Origin: Lachnospiraceae bacterium
GTDB lineage: Bacteria; Bacillota; Clostridia; Lachnospirales; Lachnospiraceae
DNA: 64,000 bases
Assembly (NCBI GenBank): GCA_017397645.1
Contig: JAFQIE010000018.1
Location: forward strand, 1-64,000
Direction: 5' to 3'
A program made the translations under genes and the position numbers. The stretch's first letter is position 1. Every line of letters begins with the position of its first letter. Positions 19,209 through 27,732 of this stretch are shown piece after piece. Below the pieces are notes generated by a model that saw only the letters and a program-made list of their open reading frames with translations, was not told where the DNA came from and made no database searches.

Positions 19209-21476
19209 TTATTCTTCTTCCTTGGGTCTGGGCGGAAACTTCTTAGTCAGCATAAACCATGCCGGCCCTGCCAAACATACGGAGGAGAAACCGCCACAGA
19301 GAATACCCACCATCAAAGGCAAGGCAAATTCACGGATGCTGGTAACACCAAACACATACAGGCATACCACCATAATCAAAGTAGTAATGGAGGTGTAGAT
19401 GCTTCTGGTCATGGTCTGCACAATGCTTGCATTCACCACATCCTTCAAATCATCCTTAGCCTTCATGGTAGCAATACCCTCACGAATTCTATCGAAGATA
19501 ACAATGGTAGCATTGATGGAATACCCCACAATGGTGAGGATACATGCTACAAAGGTATTGCCAACAGAGACACGGGCAATGGCATAGAAGCCAATCACTA
19601 CCAATACATCGTGCACTAAAGCAAGCACACTACTGATACCAAATCTGATATCGCTGAAGCGGATACGAATGTAGATTAACATACAAACAATTGCCACCAA
19701 AACGGCAATGATGGTATCGGACTTCATCTCATCACTGATGGTGGAACTGATGGTCTCTGATGTAATGTTAGATTCTTCCAATCCAAATTCATCGAAGAAC
19801 ATCTGATTTAACGCCTCTCTGTCTTCTGCTTCCAGCGTATTGGTCTTAAAGATGACTTCATTGGAGCCCTGTACCGTCTGAATCTGCACAGCTCCGTCTA
19901 CCACATCCTCTATCATAGGGAGTACGTCTGCATTTACCTCTTCTAAGGTCATGGCATCCTCGAAAGCAACCGTCGTTGCTGTACCACCCTTAAACTCAAG
20001 ACTATAATTCAAACCGGAACCTGAATTAAACTTATAAATACCCATGGTAACCAGCCCTGCGGCAATCACCACACCTGCAATTCCGAAGAAAAGTCCTTTT
20101 TTCGATAACAAATCGAAAACCTTCTTCTCTTTGTTCACTACTTTACCATAAAGCTTTTTATTTGTAATTCCCATATCATAGAAAGCATACAGAATATACT
20201 TGGTAATCACCACTGCCGTAAACATGGAAAGTGCAATACCTAGTGCCAGGGTCTGTGCAAAGCCCTTTACACTGCCGGGTCCTAAAACCCAAAGTACTGC
20301 CGCAGCAATCAAGGTGGTAATGTTACCGTCCACGATGGCGGACAGTGCTTTTTCAAACCCCACTTTAATGGCTCCACGGACATACTCTCCTGCGCCGATT
20401 TCCTCTTTGATACGCTCAAAGATAATGACATTGGCATCCACTGCCATACCGATGGACAGGATGATACCCGCAATACCGGAAAGGGTAAGGGTCATATCAA
20501 AACCGTTTAACAACCAAATTGTAGCAGCCACATAGAATGTAAGTGCAATACTTGCTGCCACACCGGGAATACGATAAATAACACACATCAACAGAATCAC
20601 CAGCAATAGACCAACTGCGCCTGCGATCAAACTGGTGCTGATGGCCTCCACGCCCAATTGTGCGCCTACCACTTTAGAATGCAATTCTTCCAACTCTAAT
20701 TTCAAGCCACCGATGCGAATGGTGGATGCCAAACTCTCTGCCTTCTCATAGGACTCCATGGGAGAAATCTGCGCATTTCCATCCGGAATCATCTCGTTGA
20801 CAGCGGGTGCACTGATGATTTCTCCATCATAGTAAATTGCCAGAGATTCCTGTTTCGCAGCCGCTCTCTCCGTAGCTTGCGCAAACTTCTGCGCGCCCTC
20901 TTCTGTCATCGTCAGGCTAACCGCATACTGGGAATTACCCATGTTGTCCTGTAAAGTACCGGCCTTCGCGTCCTTCACATCGGTACCCTGTACCAGGATG
21001 GAACCATCCTCTAAAAGTTCCGGAATGGTCTTATTCAACACATACTGATAGACATATCCCTGCTGTGTTTGCGCCATTTCTACCGTGAAGTTTAATTCTC
21101 CTTCATCATCTGTCTGGCTGATGAAATACAACGCACCGGGTCTGCCAAGTTCCTGCAGAATCACATTAGCATCGCTGACACCGGGAATCTCGATACAGAT
21201 TCTGTCCGCACCTTCCTGGTAAACGATGGCTTCCGTGCTATACACTTCCACACGTTTCTGCAATTTCGCAATGGTATCACTCATTTCCGTAGCATCCGGT
21301 TCTTCCTCTCCTACCACCTGATAGGTAATGCTGACACCGCCTGCCAGATCAAGACCTAAATTGATCTCTGCCGCGCTACCGGTTCCCTGAGGGTCCACGC
21401 CCTTAAAATCAATGTATGTGAGCCCCAAAACAACCAGCAATATAAGTATTAATTTTAATATCGGTTTGTTCTTCAT
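19209..21476 (-). CDS. secDF: Fused protein translocase subunit SecDF
   Basis: A proton-driven accessory of the Sec translocon that pulls secreted proteins out of the membrane. One 755-residue polypeptide joins a SecD half (about 1-430) to a SecF half (about 440-755). Each half has one N-terminal helix, a periplasmic-type domain and five C-terminal helices. The fusion is seen in many Firmicutes. AAAGGAGA precedes the ATG. It follows the SCIFF maturase by 16 bases, in line with the known frequent linkage of SCIFF genes to secD/secF. Confidence 0.95.
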   Translation of the reverse strand: MKNKPILKLILILLVVLGLTYIDFKGVDPQGTGSAAEINLGLDLAGGVSITYQVVGEEEPDATEMSDTIAKLQKRVEVYSTEAIVYQEGADRICIEIPGVSDANVILQELGRPGALYFISQTDDEGELNFTVEMAQTQQGYVYQYVLNKTIPELLEDGSILVQGTDVKDAKAGTLQDNMGNSQYAVSLTMTEEGAQKFAQATERAAAKQESLAIYYDGEIISAPAVNEMIPDGNAQISPMESYEKAESLASTIRIGGLKLELEELHSKVVGAQLGVEAISTSLIAGAVGLLLVILLMCVIYRIPGVAASIALTFYVAATIWLLNGFDMTLTLSGIAGIILSIGMAVDANVIIFERIKEEIGAGEYVRGAIKVGFEKALSAIVDGNITTLIAAAVLWVLGPGSVKGFAQTLALGIALSMFTAVVITKYILYAFYDMGITNKKLYGKVVNKEKKVFDLLSKKGLFFGIAGVVIAAGLVTMGIYKFNSGSGLNYSLEFKGGTATTVAFEDAMTLEEVNADVLPMIEDVVDGAVQIQTVQGSNEVIFKTNTLEAEDREALNQMFFDEFGLEESNITSETISSTISDEMKSDTIIAVLVAIVCMLIYIRIRFSDIRFGISSVLALVHDVLVVIGFYAIARVSVGNTFVACILTIVGYSINATIVIFDRIREGIATMKAKDDLKDVVNASIVQTMTRSIYTSITTLIMVVCLYVFGVTSIREFALPLMVGILCGGFSSVCLAGPAWFMLTKKFPPRPKEEE

Positions 21477-21492
21477 TTTGCGCCCATCTCCT

Positions 21493-22893
21493 TTACTCTA
21501 AGTCACCTTCACGCATGGCTTCATCCACCTTTAACATGATGGCACATTCGATGCGCTTCTTTTGTAATTCACATCCCACTTCATATGTGGAATTGATATT
21601 TCCATGGAAATTATAAGAATTGGCGGCACAACCACCACTGCAATAGAACTTCGCGAAACACTTCTTACATTTATCCTTGGCATATACATTACAGCATTTG
21701 AATTCGTCCCTAATGTCATCACGCTTGATTCCCTCAAACACGTTACCCATAAGGAACTCTTCGTTCCCAACGAACTGATGGCAGGGATAGAAATCACCCC
21801 AGGGAGTCACTGCTAAGTATTCTGTACCGGAACCACATCCGGACAGGCGCTTAGCCACACAGGGACCGCCCTCCAAATCAATCATAAAATGGAAGAAATT
21901 GAAGGGTTTGCCGTCTTTGCGGCGCTGTATCATAGCTGACGCCAATTTGTCATATTCTTCCTTTAATACCGGGATGTCTGCCTCTGTTATGGCGTAATCA
22001 TCGGTAGGTTGTGCCACCACAGGTTCTACGGATATCTGTTCAAAACCCAAATCAGCCAGATGTAATACATCTTCTGCGAAATCCAAATTGTGATGGGTGA
22101 AAGTACCACGCACATAGTAATTCATCTGGTCTCTGCTCTCAGCCACTTTTTGGAATTTGGGTACAATCATATCATAGCTACCCTGTCCTCCTCGAAAAGG
22201 ACGCATTTTATCATGGACTTCCTTACGGCCATCAATACTCAACACGATGTTCGCCATCTCTTTGTTGGCAAATTCTAAGATGTCATCGTTCAAAAGTACA
22301 CCATTGGTGGTCAAAGTAAAACGGAACTTTTTATTATAAGGTTCCTCTAAGCTTCTACCGTACTCTACCAGGTCCTTTACCACCTGCCAATTCATCAGGG
22401 GCTCGCCACCGAAGAAATCCACCTCCAGATTGATGCGGTTACCGGAATTGGCCACCAAAAAGTCTAAAGCCTTTTTGCCTACTTCCAGGCTCATCAGAGC
22501 ACGTCTGCCATGGTATTCTCCTTCTTCTGCAAAACAATACTTACAAGCCAGATTACAATCATGGGCAATATGCAGACAAAGCGCCTTTACCACCGTCTGC
22601 CTCTTCTTAAAATCAAATACATAGTTTTCGTAGATATCCGGTGCAAACAAGCAACCTTCGGATTCTAACTCGAATATTTCATCTACAGCCTCGTTAATCT
22701 CCTTTTCAGAATAGGAAACATTGGGCAAATTCAGCAACATCGCTTTGATGGTCTCAGGGTCTTTAATCCCTTCCTGTACCAGAGGTTCTACCAGCGGTAT
22801 GCAATCATAAACAATATCGTCTACCACATGTACGGATCCGCTATTCACATCCATCACAATGTTATATCCATTACTTTTGTACTGATGTATCAC
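21493..22893 (-). CDS. scfB: SCIFF radical-SAM maturase (thioether-forming ranthipeptide synthase)
   Basis: A radical-SAM/SPASM enzyme that installs thioether cross-links on the SCIFF peptide encoded just upstream. The N-terminal region resembles a peptide-recognition domain. The radical-SAM motif CNLACKYC (near residue 107 of this form) follows, and the C-terminal SPASM region holds many cysteines (CHQF, CNVYAKDKCKKC, CSGGC). The open frame extends to a TTG at 22929, but GTG 22893 has GGAGG 7 bases upstream and gives the family N-terminus VIHQYKSNGYN. This leaves an intergenic hairpin at 22928-22950 outside the coding region. It is followed by secDF. Confidence 0.95.
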   Translation of the reverse strand: MIHQYKSNGYNIVMDVNSGSVHVVDDIVYDCIPLVEPLVQEGIKDPETIKAMLLNLPNVSYSEKEINEAVDEIFELESEGCLFAPDIYENYVFDFKKRQTVVKALCLHIAHDCNLACKYCFAEEGEYHGRRALMSLEVGKKALDFLVANSGNRINLEVDFFGGEPLMNWQVVKDLVEYGRSLEEPYNKKFRFTLTTNGVLLNDDILEFANKEMANIVLSIDGRKEVHDKMRPFRGGQGSYDMIVPKFQKVAESRDQMNYYVRGTFTHHNLDFAEDVLHLADLGFEQISVEPVVAQPTDDYAITEADIPVLKEEYDKLASAMIQRRKDGKPFNFFHFMIDLEGGPCVAKRLSGCGSGTEYLAVTPWGDFYPCHQFVGNEEFLMGNVFEGIKRDDIRDEFKCCNVYAKDKCKKCFAKFYCSGGCAANSYNFHGNINSTYEVGCELQKKRIECAIMLKVDEAMREGDLE

Positions 22894-22927
22894 AACAAAT
22901 TCCTCCAAAAAGTCTGTATAAAAGTTC

Positions 22928-22950
22928 AAGCAGCGATTGCATCGCTGCTT
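22928..22950 (-). promoter_or_regulatory. Intercistronic hairpin between scfA and scfB
   Basis: A perfect 10-bp inverted repeat AAGCAGCGAT / ATCGCTGCTT with a three-base loop lies between the peptide stop codon (22980) and the maturase ribosome site (22906-22901). The bases after it on the - strand (TTGAACTTTTATAC) are only partly T-rich. It could be a leaky terminator or a 3'-end stabiliser that keeps peptide mRNA above maturase mRNA. Confidence 0.75.
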
Positions 22951-22979
22951 GCTCTCGTCTTAAATTCTGAAATATCGGA

Positions 22980-23126
22980 CTATTTCTTTACCTTTTCACA
23001 ACTCTGGTTTCCAACAGTACAAGAAGTCTTACATGCGGACTGGCAAGATGTCTGGCACTCACCACAACCACCCTTCTTCATAGATTCCTTCAAATTTCTG
23101 GTTGTTAAAGTCTTAATGTGCTTCAT
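22980..23126 (-). CDS. scfA: SCIFF ranthipeptide precursor (six cysteines in forty-five residues)
   Basis: A 48-residue peptide that starts MKHIKTLTTRNL, turns Gly-Gly at 19-20, and has cysteines at 21, 24, 28, 32, 36 and 43, ending EKVKK. Six cysteines with this spacing after a conserved leader define SCIFF, a near-universal Clostridia peptide matured by radical-SAM thioether formation. The mature function is not settled; quorum sensing and metabolism have been proposed for ranthipeptides. AAAGGAGG lies 9 bases before the ATG and a promoter is present at 23179-23206. It is the first gene of the long operon that continues through scfB and secDF. Confidence 0.97.
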   Translation of the reverse strand: MKHIKTLTTRNLKESMKKGGCGECQTSCQSACKTSCTVGNQSCEKVKK

Positions 23127-23178
23127 ATGATATAGCCTCCTTTAGCAATTCATTTATCACAATTTCATAATTAATTGT

Positions 23179-23206
23179 ATTGTATCACAGATTAAGAAAA
23201 TATCAA
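23179..23206 (-). promoter_or_regulatory. Promoter of the scfA-scfB-secDF operon
   Basis: On the - strand TTGATA (23206-23201) and TACAAT (23184-23179) are separated by 16 bases, with an expected start near 23172, some 46 bases before the scfA ATG. The region is AT-rich and free of other signals. Confidence 0.7.
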
Positions 23207-23233
23207 AGAGTTTTTTTCATTTTTACAGCTGTC

Positions 23234-23980
23234 TCAGAAGTCTATCCCCAATCGAAGTTCCTTCCTGCGCAGAATCGGTTCACCCTTCAAAATTTTCTCA
23301 GGATTTCCCTGCAATAGCAGTTCGATATCTTTTGCAGAATAATGCCCCTCCATCACTGCCTTTAAGCGTTCCAAAGAAGGCGTCCGATGGGTGGCGTTAT
23401 GCGTATCCGTAGCTATCAATCCCGCCACACCGGAATCCAAGAAGTGTAGGGACAGATGTCTTACACGTTCGCCAAATTTACCAGTAATAGAACCATGATT
23501 TAACTGCATAGCACAACCGCAATCTTCCAGATAATGTGCGAACTCCGGTTCTCTTTGCATAAATACATATCGCTCCGGGTGCGACAGAATCGGCTTATAT
23601 CCGCTCTCCAGCAATTCTAATATCCTCTTTTCCACATGAGGAATATTATCCTCAAATCGAAACTCCACTAGGACGTACTTCGTGTTGTTTACGGTCAGAA
23701 GTTTGCCCTCGTCCAATAAACTCACCACATTCCTGTCCATGAAAATCTCCATGCCGGGATGTAGTTCCACCGGAATATCCTCTTGACGAAGCCGTTCCTG
23801 CAAAAGAGCCAACTGCTTATGATACTCTTCAATTGTATACTCGAAACAATTCCCGTGACTGGATGCAACGATATGCCGGATGCCACTCTTAGCAGCGATT
23901 CGAGCAATCTCGAGGGATTCCTCTATGGAAGAGGAGCCGTCATCTATGTGCGGGAGAATGTGGGAATGGATGTCGATCAT
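23234..23980 (-). CDS. CpsB/YwqE-type PHP tyrosine-protein phosphatase
   Basis: A manganese-dependent phosphatase of the PHP family that dephosphorylates BY-kinases and so regulates capsule synthesis. The 248-residue protein begins MIDIHSHILPHIDDG with the metal-ligand histidines. It also shows ASSHG, PGMEIF, LSHPERY and DTHNATHR, the other metal sites. The likely substrate kinases are at 1-2809, about 20 kb away, with housekeeping genes between; usually phosphatase and kinase are neighbours. It is read on the same strand as the permease genes upstream. No terminator is obvious between it and scfA, but scfA has its own promoter. Confidence 0.92.
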   Translation of the reverse strand: MIDIHSHILPHIDDGSSSIEESLEIARIAAKSGIRHIVASSHGNCFEYTIEEYHKQLALLQERLRQEDIPVELHPGMEIFMDRNVVSLLDEGKLLTVNNTKYVLVEFRFEDNIPHVEKRILELLESGYKPILSHPERYVFMQREPEFAHYLEDCGCAMQLNHGSITGKFGERVRHLSLHFLDSGVAGLIATDTHNATHRTPSLERLKAVMEGHYSAKDIELLLQGNPEKILKGEPILRRKELRLGIDF

Positions 23981-23985
23981 AGTTT

Positions 23986-24279
23986 TTATAATTCACCTTT
24001 ATGCTTAGACGCTTTCTTTTTGTCTGCAGTCAACGCCTTTTCACCATTTAAATACATTGCCAACAGACCCAAGAGCACCAAGACTGTTGACGCATACACA
24101 ATAACTGGTATCACTTTTTTATAGATAAACTCACAAATCTCTACTGCTACTGTTCCACCAACAAGTAAAGCGACCAAATATCCTACAAATGTGAGTCCTC
24201 CTGCAAATAAGCATATCATAACTCCGTATCCAAATACAATTCTAATTTTTTCAGATAATTTCTTTAACCACTTTTTCAT
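23986..24279 (-). CDS. Small membrane protein, possible small permease subunit of a TRAP-like transporter
   Basis: A 97-residue protein with a basic N-terminus (MKKWLKKLSEKIR) and two or three hydrophobic helices near residues 18-45 and 55-82, then a lysine-rich tail. I set the start at ATG 24279, where GAGGTG lies just upstream; the longer frame overlaps the permease stop. It follows the large permease by 11 bases and would fit the small (DctQ-like) subunit by position and topology, but no family motif confirms it. A DctQ subunit usually has four helices, so this one is short. Confidence 0.6.
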   Translation of the reverse strand: MKKWLKKLSEKIRIVFGYGVMICLFAGGLTFVGYLVALLVGGTVAVEICEFIYKKVIPVIVYASTVLVLLGLLAMYLNGEKALTADKKKASKHKGEL

Positions 24280-24290
24280 CTTCTCACCTC

Positions 24291-25649
24291 TTACAATCCC
24301 ATAATAGGAAGCCATCCCATGAGGACAACCACCTCTAAAATAAACTGCGCTGCTACCCACCACAGGTTGTTTTTAAAAGTTTTATCAAAGTCGGACTCTG
24401 CCAATGTCATTCCCGCATACATCCCCAAGCCCAAGGGCGGGGTGATTCCGCACATAACACCACAGATACAGGGTAACATTGCGGCAACCAGCAGAGGATT
24501 ACATCCAACTGCCTCCAATACAGTGATAAACATAGAACCAAAGATGACAACCAAAGACGAGCCTGGTATAACCATGCCCATAAAACAGGTAATCAGACAA
24601 ATTGCAATTACCATGCCAAGTTTTCCGAAATTCCAATTCATAATAATCTCACCCATTTCGGAAGCCACGTTTAAATCAGCAAACAATGCGCCAATCATGT
24701 ATCCAAAAATACACACTCCAATGGCGGGTGCTATGGTTTGTACCGAATTACTAAAAAATTTAGCGATATTTTTTATTTTAACTACAGACTTATCTTCTGC
24801 AACACAGCATGCATATATTGCAGCGACGCCACCGATAAACAATAAAATGGAACTTGAAAAATATTTGGCTCCTGTCTCTCCCAGCCTTGCTGCAAATAAC
24901 GAATCCTTAAGCAAATAATCCAGTAGGAATGGCAAAATGATAATTATAGGAAGCAGAAGCCCCTTCCAACCTTTGCGCAGTGTTTCCCGTAAATCAGGTA
25001 ATTCATCTTTTGGAATGGGCTTTACTTTATAGTACTTGCAAAAACTCCAGACCATAATAATTCTCTGAAGAACAAACCAAATGGAAATCCCCCATAAAAC
25101 AATCCAAAACTGACCCGTTGTCAGATTTACGTTGGGATATAACGCTGTAAATGCACCTAACGCAGCTACAATATTAGAGGATGGAGGTATCATATTTCCC
25201 ATATAACTGGCGTTGCTTTCAATATTTGCTGCCAAATGAGAAGGAAATCCGGACTTTTTCATGGCAGGAATCGTTATTGCACCCGTAGCCATGACATTGC
25301 CAGGGCCGGAACCGGACAATGCGCCCATAAATGCACTGGCTACGACCGCAGTATAACCTGCACCACCAGTAATTCGTCCAATCAAAGATAATATAATTGC
25401 AATACAACTATCAATAATTTTTGTTTTCGTCAAAATAATCGACATTGCAACAAAGGAAACCATAGAATATAATAATGATGTGGAAAGAGCATCATCAATA
25501 TATATATATATATTGCTCCATGTTCCTGTAATAGTCAGCAACAAAATAAAGCTTAATAAAACTCCCTCGTATACAGGACGTTTCAATAAAGCAAACCAAA
25601 TTATGATTGCGACAAGCATAACAAATATGTAAATAATACTTGATGGCAT
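24291..25649 (-). CDS. TRAP-transporter large permease (DctM-like)
   Basis: A 452-residue polytopic protein with about 11-12 helices. The stretch SGSGPGNVMATGAITIPAM and the later NASYMGNMIPPSS are typical of TRAP large permeases, as is GITPPLGLGMYAGM near the C-terminus. TRAP systems use a sodium gradient and a binding protein to import organic acids. No binding-protein gene is present in the neighbourhood. AAGGAGG precedes the ATG. The gene is divergent from a LysR regulator and shares a palindromic promoter region with it, so that regulator probably controls it. The substrate is unknown. Confidence 0.85.
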   Translation of the reverse strand: MPSSIIYIFVMLVAIIIWFALLKRPVYEGVLLSFILLLTITGTWSNIYIYIDDALSTSLLYSMVSFVAMSIILTKTKIIDSCIAIILSLIGRITGGAGYTAVVASAFMGALSGSGPGNVMATGAITIPAMKKSGFPSHLAANIESNASYMGNMIPPSSNIVAALGAFTALYPNVNLTTGQFWIVLWGISIWFVLQRIIMVWSFCKYYKVKPIPKDELPDLRETLRKGWKGLLLPIIIILPFLLDYLLKDSLFAARLGETGAKYFSSSILLFIGGVAAIYACCVAEDKSVVKIKNIAKFFSNSVQTIAPAIGVCIFGYMIGALFADLNVASEMGEIIMNWNFGKLGMVIAICLITCFMGMVIPGSSLVVIFGSMFITVLEAVGCNPLLVAAMLPCICGVMCGITPPLGLGMYAGMTLAESDFDKTFKNNLWWVAAQFILEVVVLMGWLPIMGL

Positions 25650-25682
25650 AATTGTATCCTCCTTGATATTCCTTTTTGGTTA

Positions 25683-25734
25683 TTGATTTTATTCCATTTA
25701 TGTTATATTATAACTATTAGTCATGAAATGTCAA
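25683..25734. promoter_or_regulatory. Overlapping divergent promoters with shared palindrome (permease and lysR)
   Basis: For the permease (- strand), TTGACA lies at 25734-25729 and TATAAT at 25712-25707 with a 16-base spacer. For lysR (+ strand), TTGATT lies at 25683-25688 and TATTAT at 25706-25711 with a 17-base spacer. Both -10 elements fall inside the 13-bp perfect palindrome GTTATATTATAAC (25702-25714). Polymerase cannot occupy both at once, and a regulator bound here would control both. Confidence 0.8.
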
Positions 25735-25781
25735 GGAAAATGTACACCATATTGATGCCAAAAGCTCGAAAGGAAAAAAAT

Positions 25782-26678
25782 ATGAATAGTCGCCAACTAA
25801 AATACGCTATTGAACTATCCCGCACCTTAAACTTTTCCCTTGTATCCGAACAATTGGGAATTAGCCAACCTGCGCTTAGCAAACAAATTCTGGCATTAGA
25901 AAACGAATTAGGTGTAAAACTATTTGATCGTTCTTCAACTCCTCTAAAACTAACAGCAGCCGGCGAGTTTTTCATTACTCGTGCAAAACAAATTGTATTA
26001 GATGAAGATATGTTGATAGATTCTATGGCACAATATAAGTGCGGAGAAAGAGGACAACTTGTCATTGGTTCAACACCTTTTCGAAGTCAATATTTGATAC
26101 CCAAGGCAGCTAAAGATTTTATGGATATATATCCAAATGTAAAAGTGATTCTAAAAGAGAATGACAGTTCACAATTGCGCCAAGACACCGTTGATGGGAA
26201 ATATGATTTTGCAGTTGTAAATTTACCAGTGGACGAATCTATTTTAGATGTGATTCCACTTGAAGCCGACACAATTGTTCTCGCCATACCCAAGGAATTG
26301 GTCGAACAACCTCTTCCTGCAAAAAATCAGTGCGAATGCAAAATAAAGCTTAGTAAATATAAAGACATCCCCTTTATAACCCTTGGAAAAGATCAGGAAC
26401 TACGACAATTATTTGATAAATATTGTGCTTTCGAATCTTTATCTCCCGAGATATGCATGGAAGTCAAAGGCATCAGCACCGCTTACGAAATGTGTACCGC
26501 CGGTGTAGGTGCTACACTTCTACCATTGCAGTTTATTGAATATAAGGGTATAAACGATAGTATTTTTCTGTTTCACCTAGAACAAAACCTACACACCAGG
26601 CGTCCTGTAATTATTACCAGAAGGGGGCAATACATGTCCGAATACGCAAAAACATTTATACGATTTCTTTGCGAATAG
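25782..26678 (+). CDS. LysR-family transcriptional regulator
   Basis: A 298-residue regulator and the only complete + strand gene in the window. The N-terminal winged helix-turn-helix (residues 1-60) shows ELSRTLNFSLVSEQLGISQPALSKQI and LFDRSSTPLKLT. A two-lobed effector-binding domain follows. The frame is open upstream, but ATG 25782 has AGGA just before it and gives the family N-terminus MNSRQLKYA. The divergent position points to the TRAP-like permease as its target and to autoregulation at the shared palindrome. The effector is unknown. Confidence 0.93.
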   Translation: MNSRQLKYAIELSRTLNFSLVSEQLGISQPALSKQILALENELGVKLFDRSSTPLKLTAAGEFFITRAKQIVLDEDMLIDSMAQYKCGERGQLVIGSTPFRSQYLIPKAAKDFMDIYPNVKVILKENDSSQLRQDTVDGKYDFAVVNLPVDESILDVIPLEADTIVLAIPKELVEQPLPAKNQCECKIKLSKYKDIPFITLGKDQELRQLFDKYCAFESLSPEICMEVKGISTAYEMCTAGVGATLLPLQFIEYKGINDSIFLFHLEQNLHTRRPVIITRRGQYMSEYAKTFIRFLCE

Positions 26679-26703
26679 TGGAACTCCATGTCTTCTTTAA
26701 TTA

Positions 26704-26728
26704 AGGGTCTGGCATCCAGCCAGACCCT
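26704..26728. terminator. GC-rich hairpin between convergent genes
   Basis: A perfect 10-bp stem AGGGTCTGGC / GCCAGACCCT with a five-base loop, placed 26 bases after the lysR stop and about 110 bases after the end of the convergent hydrolase gene. Neither side has a clean T-run, so it is a possible bidirectional terminator only. Several CCCTCA copies lie to its right (26725-26809). Confidence 0.5.
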
Positions 26729-26841
26729 CAACAAAGAACCATCAAAAATTATGCTATATTTTATGCTTGACCCTCATGACAAACCTCAAACAGATTGGCA
26801 AACCCTCAAAAACTTTGATTGTCCCTTCTGCTTGGAGGTTT

Positions 26842-27714
26842 TTAATCATTCTTCTTATGTTTCTCTATAAAACCAAAAACTTTATCCCAGTACATTGTCT
26901 CATCTTGCATTAACGCTTCGCCATGTCCTGCACCTTCAACAACGTACAATTGCTTTGGACATGTTGCCGCATAATATAGCCTATATGCATCTTCCACCGA
27001 TACCGTTTCGTCGTCTGTTCCATGAATAAAGAGTGTGGGGATATTGCTGTTCATTACACCTTCCATTGCAGAAGCATCGTCCATCCAATAGCCGGCCATG
27101 ACTTTAAAGGAAACATTTGCTATAGGGATAATAGGAAAAGACGGCAACGAAAACCTCTGCCTCAATTTCAACGTTAAATATTCTCTGGCGGAACTGTATC
27201 CACAATCTTCTATGATTACAGTCACATTCTCTGGAATTTGCTCTTGTCCAGAAAGGATCATCAAAGTTGAACCGCCCATAGAAACTCCGTGCAAGACAAC
27301 TTCAGCATCCGGATCTCTTTCTATAATATAATTAATCCAGCAAAGAATATCAAATTGATCCAAATAGCCCATTCCGATATATTTCCCCTCGCTAATTCCA
27401 TGGGCACGGTTGTCTGGTTGAAGCGTGTTGTAACCTCTCAACTGATACTCCCTCGCATACGGATCTGTGAAGGAACGGGATGTTCTGTATGAATGCACAA
27501 AAATCGCCCATTTATGCCCATCACTTACAATAGTTTCGGTGGCATAAAGTTTTATTCCATCCGAAGAAATAATTTTAACATCTGCATCCGGCTTCTCTGA
27601 AGGCGAGTGGTCGGAAAACAATATATATCTAACTGACACATACCCAATCGTCACAAGGGAAAAAAATAGCACAATCACGGTTAAAATAGTAAACTTCATT
27701 AATTTATTGTTCAT
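26842..27714 (-). CDS. Membrane-anchored alpha/beta hydrolase
   Basis: A 290-residue serine hydrolase with one N-terminal membrane helix (about 7-30). The catalytic triad can be read as Ser145 in GVSMGG, Asp233 in FIHGTDDE, and His264 in EGAGHGE. The oxyanion region lies near IFVHSYRTS. This resembles the BEM46/FrsA-like prolyl-oligopeptidase-type hydrolases that act on esters. It lies at the downstream end of the glycan cluster, 18 bases after a glycosyltransferase, and may trim ester groups from the polymer or a lipid. That is inference from position. Confidence 0.85.
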   Translation of the reverse strand: MNNKLMKFTILTVIVLFFSLVTIGYVSVRYILFSDHSPSEKPDADVKIISSDGIKLYATETIVSDGHKWAIFVHSYRTSRSFTDPYAREYQLRGYNTLQPDNRAHGISEGKYIGMGYLDQFDILCWINYIIERDPDAEVVLHGVSMGGSTLMILSGQEQIPENVTVIIEDCGYSSAREYLTLKLRQRFSLPSFPIIPIANVSFKVMAGYWMDDASAMEGVMNSNIPTLFIHGTDDETVSVEDAYRLYYAATCPKQLYVVEGAGHGEALMQDETMYWDKVFGFIEKHKKND

Positions 27715-27732
27715 AATAACCTTACTTATAAA

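Noticed and set aside
22894..22929. TTG start for the SCIFF maturase
   Set aside because: No ribosome site upstream of it, and it overlaps a perfect hairpin; GTG 22893 has GGAGG and the family N-terminus.
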